Source of the DNA: Deltaproteobacteria bacterium
GTDB lineage: Bacteria; Desulfobacterota; GWC2-55-46; DRQE01
Length of the DNA stretch: 18,578 nucleotides
Assembly (NCBI GenBank): GCA_016219165.1
Contig: JACRCB010000054.1
Location: 1 to 18,578, forward strand
Direction: 5' to 3'
The position numbers were made by a program, and so were the translations under genes. The number at the start of each line of letters is the position of its first letter. Position 1 is the stretch's first letter. Of the stretch, positions 1 through 6,174 are shown one piece after another. The notes beneath the pieces are model-generated. The model had not been told where the DNA came from. It saw only the letters and a list, made by a program, of their open reading frames with translations, and did not search any database.

Positions 1-141
1 ATGGGCGGCGAAAAGATGCCTTTTGGCCAGAGGATTTACGATAATCTTCTACTGCTCTTCATTCTGGGACTCGTAATCACGTTGGTTTCTTACACCGGAT
101 GGGGGCTTTGGAAGGTTATATCCGAACCGACCCTGCCATGA
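1..141 (+). CDS. small single-helix membrane peptide at head of heme-copper operon
   Basis: The frame runs from an ATG at base 1 to TGA at 139-141 and encodes 46 residues. A short basic/polar N-terminus is followed by one hydrophobic helix (about residues 15-38, starting NLLLLFILGLVITLV) and a short polar tail (ISEPTLP). It lies 28 bp upstream of the subunit II gene on the same strand, which suggests it is a small accessory subunit of the heme-copper complex, like the one-helix peptides of other oxidases. That role is inferred from position and topology; I do not recognise the family. The ATG is the first base of the window, so no ribosome binding site can be seen and the true start could lie upstream, with M6 as an internal alternative. 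Confidence 0.6.
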   Translation: MGGEKMPFGQRIYDNLLLLFILGLVITLVSYTGWGLWKVISEPTLP

Positions 142-156
142 CTGGAATGGATAAAA

Positions 157-162
157 AGGAGG
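157..162 (+). promoter_or_regulatory. ribosome binding site of the subunit II gene
   Basis: A perfect AGGAGG stands 7 bases before the ATG at 170. It fixes the start of the CuA subunit gene. Confidence 0.8.
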
Positions 163-169
163 CAAAAGT

Positions 170-715
170 ATGAGTATATATCCCCCGGATAAGGTCTGGT
201 GGAAGCCGATAGACAGAGAGGAAAAGATATGGCTGGTCATCGCTCTCATCTGGCTGAGTTTCACCTTTTTCTTGATGCCGGTATTGCACGTATACGGGAG
301 ACAGAACCCCCCCGCGTTAAGTTACAGGGTAACGCCGGAGCGGTTCGAGGCCCTTTCAAACGAGTTCATAGAGAAGTACCGGGTCTTGGGTTCGGACGGT
401 CAGCCGGTTGCGATAAACGGCGTGCCGGTAGTCCATCCGCAGCCGGGCGGGGACGCGTATATTGTGGCGAGGGCATGGTCGTGGCAGCCCATACTCGAAC
501 TGGAGAAGGGGAAGCCCTACAGGATACACCTCTCCTCGCTCGATTTCCAGCACGGGTTCTCGATATACCCGCTTAACATGAACTTCATGGCGATACCGGG
601 CGAGGACTACATACTGCGTATCACGCCCACCTCAAGCGGGGAGTTCTCGATACTCTGTAACGAGTACTGCGGTATCGGCCATCACACCATGGTCGGCAAA
701 TTGATAGTGAGATAG
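170..715 (+). CDS. heme-copper oxidase-type subunit II with CuA centre
   Basis: This 181-residue protein is the electron-entry subunit of a heme-copper reductase. It has one N-terminal membrane helix (about 20-40) and then a periplasmic cupredoxin domain. The CuA ligand set is complete and in ba3-type spacing: H128 (in DFQHGF), C163, E165, C167, H171 and M174 (motif CNEYCGIGHHTM). One N-terminal helix instead of the two of A-type subunit II, and the short length, match B-family (ba3-like) enzymes. It would accept electrons from a soluble or membrane-bound cytochrome c or similar carrier and pass them to the low-spin heme of subunit I. The stop codon TAG is part of the ribosome binding site of the subunit I gene, 9 bp downstream, so the two are probably translated together. 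Confidence 0.93.
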   Translation: MSIYPPDKVWWKPIDREEKIWLVIALIWLSFTFFLMPVLHVYGRQNPPALSYRVTPERFEALSNEFIEKYRVLGSDGQPVAINGVPVVHPQPGGDAYIVARAWSWQPILELEKGKPYRIHLSSLDFQHGFSIYPLNMNFMAIPGEDYILRITPTSSGEFSILCNEYCGIGHHTMVGKLIVR

Positions 716-721
716 GAGGGG
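713..721 (+). promoter_or_regulatory. ribosome binding site overlapping the subunit II stop codon
   Basis: TAGGAGGGG contains the subunit II stop (713-715) and a strong Shine-Dalgarno 3 bases before the ATG at 725. This couples translation of subunits II and I. Confidence 0.7.
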
Positions 722-724
722 AAA

Positions 725-2242
725 ATGGCTGAACAGGGATTCAGGACATGCTCGGTTACCGGACTCAAGGTGCATCTTCCGGCCGAGCGTCTTATAAAGG
801 CTAACGCGGTAACGGCGATTATTTTCATAGCCATAGGAGGGGCCGCGGCGCTTTTAGCCGCGCTTACGCGCTGGCCGGCGGTGCATCTTTTGGGGCCGGA
901 GTGGTTTTACAGGGTACTCACCGCGCACGGCTTCGACATGCTTATCGTCTGGATAATATTCTTTGAGATAGCCGCCTTATATCTCGGGAGCGCGGTGCTT
1001 CTGAGCGTAAGGATCGCCGCGCCGTTGGTGGGATGGGTTGCGTATATACTCATGCTCGGAGGCGCGGTCCTTGTCAATATAATGGTGCTTGCCGGGAAGT
1101 CGGACGTCCTCTTTACCTCGTATCCGCCCCTTATGGCGCATCCGCTCTTTTATCTCGGCGTAATACTCTTTGCCGTCGGCGCGCTCATAGGGGTGGCGCT
1201 TTTTTTCGCCACCCTGTACAAGGCGAGGAAGGAAAAGACATATACGCACCAGAGTTTCCCGCTCGTCACATTCGGGCTTTTTGCCGCGGCCTGCATAGCG
1301 GTTACCACCCTTCTCCACGGCGCGGGGATTTATATACCGACGCTCCTTTGGTCTCTTGGCATTATCCATGACATCGACCCCTCGGCATACCGTCTTGTGT
1401 GGTGGGGCCTCGGCCATTCCTCCCAGCAGATAAACGTTACGGCGATGATATCGGTCTGGTATCTTATCGGCGCATTGAGCGTGGGGATGAAACCGATAAA
1501 CGAAAAACTCTGCAGGACCGCATTCGTCCTCTATATCCTCTTTATAGACGTGGCCTCCGAGCACCACCTTCTGGTGGACCCCGTCTTCGGCAACGCCCAC
1601 AAGATATGGAACACGGGATACGTCATGCACCTTGCGGTCCTGGCGAGCATGATACACGCCCTCGCCGTGCCTGCCGGGATAGAGGTCGCATTGAGGAAGC
1701 AGGGTTATACAAAGGGGTTGTTTGAGTGGTTCAAGATGGCCCCATGGGGCAATCCGGCATTCTCAGCCACCGTATGGTCCATTTTCATTTTTGGATTCCT
1801 GGCGGGGATTACCGGGGTTGTGTTCGGCAATGAGCAGATAAATATGACGGCGCATAATACATGGAGGATTACAGGCCACTTCCACGCGACGGTTGTCGGA
1901 GGGACGACGATAGCGTTTATGGGCGTTACATACTATATCCTGCCGCTTATCTTCAGACGTCAGATATGGGCCCTGAGCCTGGCGAGGATACAGCCCTGGC
2001 TTTACGGCATAGGGATAACCATGTTAAGCGCAAGCATGATGCTCGCGGGCGCCTACGGGATACCGAGGAGGCATTGGGACATAGCGAACTTCGGAGGTTC
2101 TCCCTTCGCCTTTGCATGGGACCCTACCGTGTATATATGGCTTGGGGTGTTCGGCATAGCCGCGTTGCTCGCCGTAGCGGGTGGAATAATCTACGTGGCG
2201 GTTTCGGCCGGGACCTTGCTCTGGGGTAAGAAGGTTGAGTAG
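725..2242 (+). CDS. B-family-like heme-copper reductase subunit I (HCO1), active-site Tyr replaced by Gln
   Basis: This 505-residue polytopic membrane protein is the catalytic subunit. By comparison with Thermus ba3 subunit I from memory, the metal ligands are all present: low-spin heme H68 (LTAHGFD) and H387, high-spin heme H385 (GHFH), and CuB H231 (GLGH), H280 and H281 (SEHHLLVDP). The heme-propionate arginines R448-R449 (IPRRHW) are also kept. The Tyr that crosslinks to the first CuB His in A- and B-type oxygen reductases should be at His+4 (HPIVY in ba3); here the run is HSSQQ, so residue 235 is Gln and no Tyr or Pro is present. Loss of this Tyr is a known mark of NO-reducing members of the superfamily, so oxygen reduction should not be assumed. 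It is about 55 residues shorter than Thermus ba3, probably lacking the extra C-terminal helix. Database annotation would probably read cytochrome c oxidase or cbb3-type subunit I. Confidence 0.9.
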   Translation: MAEQGFRTCSVTGLKVHLPAERLIKANAVTAIIFIAIGGAAALLAALTRWPAVHLLGPEWFYRVLTAHGFDMLIVWIIFFEIAALYLGSAVLLSVRIAAPLVGWVAYILMLGGAVLVNIMVLAGKSDVLFTSYPPLMAHPLFYLGVILFAVGALIGVALFFATLYKARKEKTYTHQSFPLVTFGLFAAACIAVTTLLHGAGIYIPTLLWSLGIIHDIDPSAYRLVWWGLGHSSQQINVTAMISVWYLIGALSVGMKPINEKLCRTAFVLYILFIDVASEHHLLVDPVFGNAHKIWNTGYVMHLAVLASMIHALAVPAGIEVALRKQGYTKGLFEWFKMAPWGNPAFSATVWSIFIFGFLAGITGVVFGNEQINMTAHNTWRITGHFHATVVGGTTIAFMGVTYYILPLIFRRQIWALSLARIQPWLYGIGITMLSASMMLAGAYGIPRRHWDIANFGGSPFAFAWDPTVYIWLGVFGIAALLAVAGGIIYVAVSAGTLLWGKKVE

Positions 2243-2245
2243 GGA

Positions 2246-2259
2246 GCGGGCAAACCCGC
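2246..2259 (+). other. small stem-loop after HCO1
   Basis: GCGGG-CAAA-CCCGC begins 4 bases after the HCO1 stop. It has a 5-bp GC stem with a 4-base loop and no U tract, so it is unlikely to terminate. It might stabilise the upstream message end. Confidence 0.35.
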
Positions 2260-2297
2260 AAAACCGGCCGTTGGTAATGGCAATAAGACCTTTTAAC

Positions 2298-2305
2298 GAG
2301 GAGGT
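2298..2305 (+). promoter_or_regulatory. ribosome binding site deciding the start of the 41-aa peptide
   Basis: GAGGAGGT lies 7 bases before the ATG at 2313. Two nearer ATGs (2306, 2309) read into a stop after a few codons, so the spacing and frame both favour 2313. Confidence 0.65.
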
Positions 2306-2312
2306 ATGATGT

Positions 2313-2438
2313 ATGTCTGGTAAAGAGAGTTTTCCGGCGCCGGGGACATTCGTCCTGGCTCTTATTTTCCTTGTCGTGTTCATAGCCGTATATTTCCTTA
2401 ACCTTAAGTACCTCGGAAGCGTCTGGGAAGTCCGTTAG
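2313..2438 (+). CDS. cytochrome oxidase subunit IIa-like one-helix peptide
   Basis: A 41-residue reading frame that is easily missed. It starts MSGKESFPAPGTF, then has one hydrophobic helix (about 12-30, FVLALIFLVVFIAVYF), and ends in LGSVWEVR. Size, a short N-terminal tail with a PxGT turn, and a single transmembrane helix match subunit IIa of ba3-type oxidases, which occupies the place of the missing first helix of subunit II. Subunit II here indeed has only one N-terminal helix. In the operon it stands between HCO1 and HCO2, 70 bp after the former. The assignment rests on length, topology and context, with moderate sequence resemblance. Confidence 0.75.
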   Translation: MSGKESFPAPGTFVLALIFLVVFIAVYFLNLKYLGSVWEVR

Positions 2439-2465
2439 GGGTTTGTTGGAAAGGTTTTTCTCCGG

Positions 2466-2479
2466 GGGAAGGCCTTCCC
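2466..2479 (+). repeat. 14-bp perfect palindrome before HCO2
   Basis: GGGAAGGCCTTCCC is its own reverse complement. It lies in the 84-bp gap between the subunit IIa-like gene and HCO2, 43 bp before the HCO2 ATG. It has no loop, so an operator or a processing/attenuation element is as possible as chance. Confidence 0.35.
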
Positions 2480-2522
2480 ATGCGAAGGTTGTGCGCCCCC
2501 TTCAAACCATTTGGGCGTTATT

Positions 2523-3929
2523 ATGGAGACATCCGGTAACAACATCGGGAGCCGAAGCCTGTTTTACGGGTGGCTTCTCTTTGCAATATCCGCATTAACC
2601 TTTGCCGGGATATTCGCCTTTCTCATTGCCATGGCGAGAACCCCCGTCATCCAGAACCTCTTTTCCGGCTCGGATTTTGTGAGGACGGCCCTCGTAGGGC
2701 ATGTAAACCTCGCCTTTGTAATATGGTTCCTCGCATTCGAGGGGGCGTTGTGGACCCTTTCAGGTTCTCTTTTCTTAAAGAACGGGACCTTCAGCGTCAA
2801 GATGGGCTGGGCCGGACTTATGCTCTCGGCAGCCGGGACCGCCGTTATAATAATCTCAACACTTACAGGATTCGGCAGACCCCTGTTTATAAACTACATA
2901 CCGGTCCTCGACCATCCGTTCTTTTATGCGGGGCTTCTCCTGATAGGGGCGGGTATCCTCACAACCATCATAAACAACCTCCTTACCGTGTGGAAGGCGC
3001 GCGGGGAGGCAGGGGCCGGGGACTTTGCCCTTGTCAGGTTCGGCCTCCTTGCCTCGTCCGTTGCCGCCCTCGTTGCGCTCGCGTGTTTCGGGCTCTCATA
3101 TTATTTTGAGGCGGCATCATATGGCGCCGTGGACCTCGAAACGCTTTTCTGGGGCGGCGGGCATATACTCCAATTCGCCAATACCATGGCGATGGTGAGC
3201 GTTTGGCTGTATATGGCCGGGCTTATCTCCGGTTCCGCTTCCATCAGATTGAATTATGGGAAGGCCGTTTACGCGGTATTCCTCTTATTCGTATTCCTTG
3301 CCCCGTTCTCTTATCTCCTCTACGACATAACGAGTTCCATGCACAGGGAGTTCTTTACAAGACTAATGGAGTTTGGCCTCGGGCCTTCGACCGGCGTGTT
3401 TGCCGCGGCAATACTTGCCGGCATATCGGCGGACCGGAGCCGGGGGTTCATTGCGGCATTCAAAGAACTTCCATGGGGGAAGGCCGAATTCTCATCGCTG
3501 GCCATATCAATGGCGCTTTTTCTTCTCGGCGGCCTTATCTCGGCCGCCATCTCCGGTTATAACACAAAGGTTCCCTCTCATTACCACGGGGCCATCGGGG
3601 GCGTTACGATGGCGTTCATGGGGATTACGTATCACCTTATAGGGATGCTGGGACGGGAGGTTTACAGTAAACGGGCGGCGCGGATACAGCCCTATATCTA
3701 CGGCATAGGGCAGACCCTTTTCATACTCGGCATGTTCTGGGCGGGTTCGCACGGGGTCGCGAGGAAGACGTTCGGAAGCGCCCAGCACCTCGATAGCACG
3801 GTAAAGGTCGTAAGCATGGCTGTATTCGGCATCGGGGGGCTTATGGCTATATCGGGCGGCGTTGTCTTTGTCGTCAACGCGGGCATTTCGCTTTTGCGCG
3901 GCCGGCCGGCAACGGAGGCGGCGCAATGA
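2523..3929 (+). CDS. divergent heme-copper subunit I paralogue (HCO2) with degenerate CuB site
   Basis: This 468-residue polytopic protein is homologous to HCO1 along its length: both have ARIQP followed by a YGIG motif, an LPWG or APWG loop, and AM-x-SVW after the first CuB His. Heme ligands are kept: H60 (VGHVN) and H355 for a low-spin heme, H353 (SHYH) for a high-spin heme. For CuB, H214 (GGGH) and H274 are present, but the second of the adjacent His pair is R275 (SMHRE). The Tyr position is F218, and the propionate Arg pair is R414-K415. It may carry two hemes without normal CuB, or a different metal perhaps using E276. It could be a partner subunit, an electron-transfer subunit or a separate reductase. 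I chose the ATG at 2523; a TTG at 2511 is in frame. Neither has a clear ribosome binding site. The stop overlaps the ctaB ATG (ATGA). Confidence 0.85.
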   Translation: METSGNNIGSRSLFYGWLLFAISALTFAGIFAFLIAMARTPVIQNLFSGSDFVRTALVGHVNLAFVIWFLAFEGALWTLSGSLFLKNGTFSVKMGWAGLMLSAAGTAVIIISTLTGFGRPLFINYIPVLDHPFFYAGLLLIGAGILTTIINNLLTVWKARGEAGAGDFALVRFGLLASSVAALVALACFGLSYYFEAASYGAVDLETLFWGGGHILQFANTMAMVSVWLYMAGLISGSASIRLNYGKAVYAVFLLFVFLAPFSYLLYDITSSMHREFFTRLMEFGLGPSTGVFAAAILAGISADRSRGFIAAFKELPWGKAEFSSLAISMALFLLGGLISAAISGYNTKVPSHYHGAIGGVTMAFMGITYHLIGMLGREVYSKRAARIQPYIYGIGQTLFILGMFWAGSHGVARKTFGSAQHLDSTVKVVSMAVFGIGGLMAISGGVVFVVNAGISLLRGRPATEAAQ

Positions 3930-4804
3930 GGATTCCCCTCAGAAATTATCTTCCGCTCTTTAAGTTCCGGATATGTTCTTTCATTACATTCAGCGCAGTA
4001 GTGGGCCTTATCTCGGCGTCGTCTCCGTCCGCATCCATATCCATAAGCGGTTTTTTCTTCCTCATACTCACGACCATGATGGCCTCTGCCGGCGCAAGCG
4101 CGTTCAACAATTATTTCGATACGGATATAGACGCCGTTATGAAGAGGACGGGCGCAAGGCCGCTTGTATCGGGCAGGGTGGCGGATTCAAAAATGATACT
4201 CCTTCTGGCGCTCGTCCTCTTTGCGGCGTCGATACTCCTTTCCTTCAGGGTCCTCAATTATATGGTGGGGCTGCATCTTTTCCTCGGCGGTTTTGTGTAC
4301 GCGGTGGTATATACGGTCTGGCTTAAGAGGCGGAGCTCCCTGAACATAATCATAGGCGGGCTTGCCGGAAGTTTCGCCGTGCTTGCCGGGGGGTCATCCG
4401 CCGCCCCGGGGCTGTGCCTTCTGCCGGTGCTTCTGGCCGTCACCATGTTTTTCTGGACGCCGTCGCACTTCTGGAGTTTTGCGGTATTCCACAGGGAGGA
4501 GTATGAGAAGGCGGGGATACCGATGCTGCCCAACGTGGTGGGGGATTCGAGGGCCGCATGGTATATCCTTCTGAATACGGGCGTCCTCGTTTTTTCCTCT
4601 TTCCTGCCGTCTTATTTCGGGACCCTCGGCCTTGTGTATGCGGTCTCGGCCCTTCTTCTCGGCGGATTCTTTATCTTCAGAAACCTTCAACTCCTCTTTA
4701 ATCCGTCAAAGGAGAATGCGTGGAAGAACTTCACGGCGTCCATGATATATCTCGGAGGGCTCTTTTTGGCGGTAATAATCGACGTGAAGATTAAATCCAT
4801 ATGA
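3926..4804 (+). CDS. ctaB: protoheme IX farnesyltransferase (heme O synthase)
   Basis: A 292-residue UbiA-family prenyltransferase that adds a farnesyl group to heme b to give heme O, the cofactor (or heme A precursor) of many heme-copper reductases. It acts in the inner membrane. The first aspartate-rich motif is N61-NYFDTDID-A70, followed by MKRTGARPLVSGRV, which is diagnostic for the family. The second conserved region, WTPSHFWSFA and then EEYEKAGIPMLP, is also intact. Length is normal. It begins inside the HCO2 stop (ATGA) with GGAGG 7 bases upstream, and its own stop overlaps the SCO start in the same way, so it belongs to the operon. Its presence suggests that at least one heme of the encoded enzyme is O or A type. 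No heme A synthase (CtaA) is seen here. Confidence 0.95.
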   Translation: MRIPLRNYLPLFKFRICSFITFSAVVGLISASSPSASISISGFFFLILTTMMASAGASAFNNYFDTDIDAVMKRTGARPLVSGRVADSKMILLLALVLFAASILLSFRVLNYMVGLHLFLGGFVYAVVYTVWLKRRSSLNIIIGGLAGSFAVLAGGSSAAPGLCLLPVLLAVTMFFWTPSHFWSFAVFHREEYEKAGIPMLPNVVGDSRAAWYILLNTGVLVFSSFLPSYFGTLGLVYAVSALLLGGFFIFRNLQLLFNPSKENAWKNFTASMIYLGGLFLAVIIDVKIKSI

Positions 4805-5607
4805 AGTTCTCCAGATTATCCCTTGTATCCATGGTTTTCATATCCGTACTTTTTGTCCGTTGCCGCGCCTATGCCTCCACGCGGCCCGCTTCTAAAGCCG
4901 GGGACGGAGCCGGGACGTACGGAGAGGTTTCAGGCGGGGCGGTCGGCGACTATCTGCTTACTGACCAGGACGGCAAGCAGTTCAGGCTCAAAGCCCTCCT
5001 CGGCAAACCCCTTGTGGTAAGTTACGCCTACACGAGTTGCACCCATACCTGCACCCCGCTTCTATCGAAACTCAAGGGGGCGTTCGACGGCGCCGGCAAA
5101 GACTTGGGTGCTGAGTTTACGGCATTGACAATAGGGTTCGATGCGGAGAACGACACGCCCGGGGCGCTCAAGAAATACGGGATGAATTTCACAAAAGACT
5201 TTACCGTATGGAGGTTCGCCACCTCGCAGCAGAAGACCATCGACGACATCGCGAGGGACACGGGATTTTATTACCAGAAGGATGAATCCGGCGGCTTTGA
5301 GCATATGAATCTCGTAACGCTGGTAGGGAGCGACGGCAGGATATTCAAGCGCCTCTACGGCTCCGGCCTTAAAGGCGGCGACGTCCTTGAGGCGATACGG
5401 CAATACACAAGAACGGGCCGGGCGGTCGTAGCGGCGCGGCCGTATGGTTTATGGGATAAGGTTAAGTTGTTCTGCTACCGCTACGACGAGGCTGCCGGCA
5501 GGTACACACTCGATTACGGCGCCGTGGGCGCGCTCGTTGCAGGCACTTTATTACAGGGCGCCACCATCGGATGGATAATCCACGTCATTCGCAGGAAGGA
5601 AGGCTGA
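4801..5607 (+). CDS. SCO1/SenC-family copper chaperone with C-terminal membrane anchor
   Basis: This 268-residue protein has a thioredoxin fold and is expected to deliver copper to, or reduce the cysteines of, the CuA site. An N-terminal hydrophobic stretch (about 4-20) looks like a signal peptide or anchor; a helix at about 239-262 before the basic tail IRRKEG anchors the C-terminus. The copper-binding set is complete: C80 and C84 in TSCTHTC and H168 in FEHMN. The LFCYRYDEAAGRY segment before the last helix is typical of long bacterial SCO proteins. The start overlaps the ctaB stop (ATGA) and has a weak ribosome binding site, which suggests coupling. It is the last gene of the operon; its stop is 3 bp from the end of the convergent gene. 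Confidence 0.93.
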   Translation: MKFSRLSLVSMVFISVLFVRCRAYASTRPASKAGDGAGTYGEVSGGAVGDYLLTDQDGKQFRLKALLGKPLVVSYAYTSCTHTCTPLLSKLKGAFDGAGKDLGAEFTALTIGFDAENDTPGALKKYGMNFTKDFTVWRFATSQQKTIDDIARDTGFYYQKDESGGFEHMNLVTLVGSDGRIFKRLYGSGLKGGDVLEAIRQYTRTGRAVVAARPYGLWDKVKLFCYRYDEAAGRYTLDYGAVGALVAGTLLQGATIGWIIHVIRRKEG

Positions 5608-5610
5608 AGG

Positions 5611-6174
5611 TCATCTCACGAAGAGCCTTTTTCCTGCCTCGTCAAACCCCACCGCCCTTACCCTGCCAGCCTCGAAAGGCATATCTTCTTTGAAAGTGTA
5701 GTCGAACCCGTCCCCGTCCTTCGAGTCGCGAAGCCTCACTTCCACCTCGTGCGTCCCCGGAGAGAGGGAAAACTTCTCGTAGACAAACGACGGGCCGTCC
5801 TTTTCCCATCCTCCCGGTTTGTAGGATTTACCCGCCCTCTTTTCGCCGTCTACATACAATTCTACGTATACGGGGTGCCTTTCCCTGCTGCATCCTCCGA
5901 GTTTCTTAAGTTTCATCCTCGCCCCCGCGCCTTCCCTTATCGTCTTCCTGTACGCCTGGGCCTCCTCGTTCAACAGCGCAAGGTCGTTGCATTCGACTAT
6001 CCTTTTGCCGGAGTGTTTTATGCTCAACTTAAGCATCGAGTCGGCCGGATTTGAAAAGGTATAAGGCATGTCGGAAAAAAAGAATACCAGCGCTACCGGC
6101 GCCGAGACGACCACCGCCGAGACGACCACCGCCGAGATTATTGACCTTATTATGCCGGTCTTCTTGCCATTCAT
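5611..6174 (-). CDS. orphan membrane-anchored protein coupled to the cytochrome b fusion
   Basis: A 187-residue protein I do not recognise. Residues 1-7 are basic, about 8-33 form a hydrophobic helix rich in Val and Ala, and the remainder is a polar domain. The alternating hydrophobic pattern in VYVELYVDG and THEVEVRLRDS suggests a beta-sandwich, probably exposed outside the inner membrane. C57 and C94 could form a disulfide. Its ATG overlaps the stop of the cytochrome b fusion by one base (TAATG), so it is almost certainly co-translated and may be an accessory or assembly protein for it. Topology resembles small membrane-anchored accessory proteins of respiratory complexes, but no family motif is visible. 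Confidence 0.8.
   Translation of the reverse strand: MNGKKTGIIRSIISAVVVSAVVVSAPVALVFFFSDMPYTFSNPADSMLKLSIKHSGKRIVECNDLALLNEEAQAYRKTIREGAGARMKLKKLGGCSRERHPVYVELYVDGEKRAGKSYKPGGWEKDGPSFVYEKFSLSPGTHEVEVRLRDSKDGDGFDYTFKEDMPFEAGRVRAVGFDEAGKRLFVR
6101..6137 (+). repeat. 15-bp tandem repeat in coding sequence
   Basis: GCCGAGACGACCACC occurs twice in tandem (6101-6115, 6116-6130), followed by a partial copy (6131-6137). On the minus strand it encodes the repeated VVVSA of the orphan protein's membrane helix. Loss or gain of a unit would change helix length by five residues and stay in frame. Confidence 0.8.

Noticed and set aside
977..1657. 226-codon open frame antisense to HCO1
   Set aside because: The opposite strand encodes strongly conserved HCO1. 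The antisense product is rich in Arg, His and Gly without any domain or ribosome binding site; it is a shadow of biased codons.
725..2242. Calling HCO1 an ordinary cytochrome c oxidase or cbb3 oxidase
   Set aside because: Subunit II has CuA, unlike cbb3, and the active-site Tyr of oxygen-reducing A/B types is missing; the function is left open.
2246..2259. Rho-independent terminator after HCO1
   Set aside because: The stem is only 5 bp with no U run, and the downstream genes belong to the same pathway.
2439..2530. Possible frameshift or lost 5' end of HCO2
   Set aside because: The ATG at 2523 gives a protein whose first helix and H60 are in place relative to HCO1; nothing conserved is found upstream in other frames.
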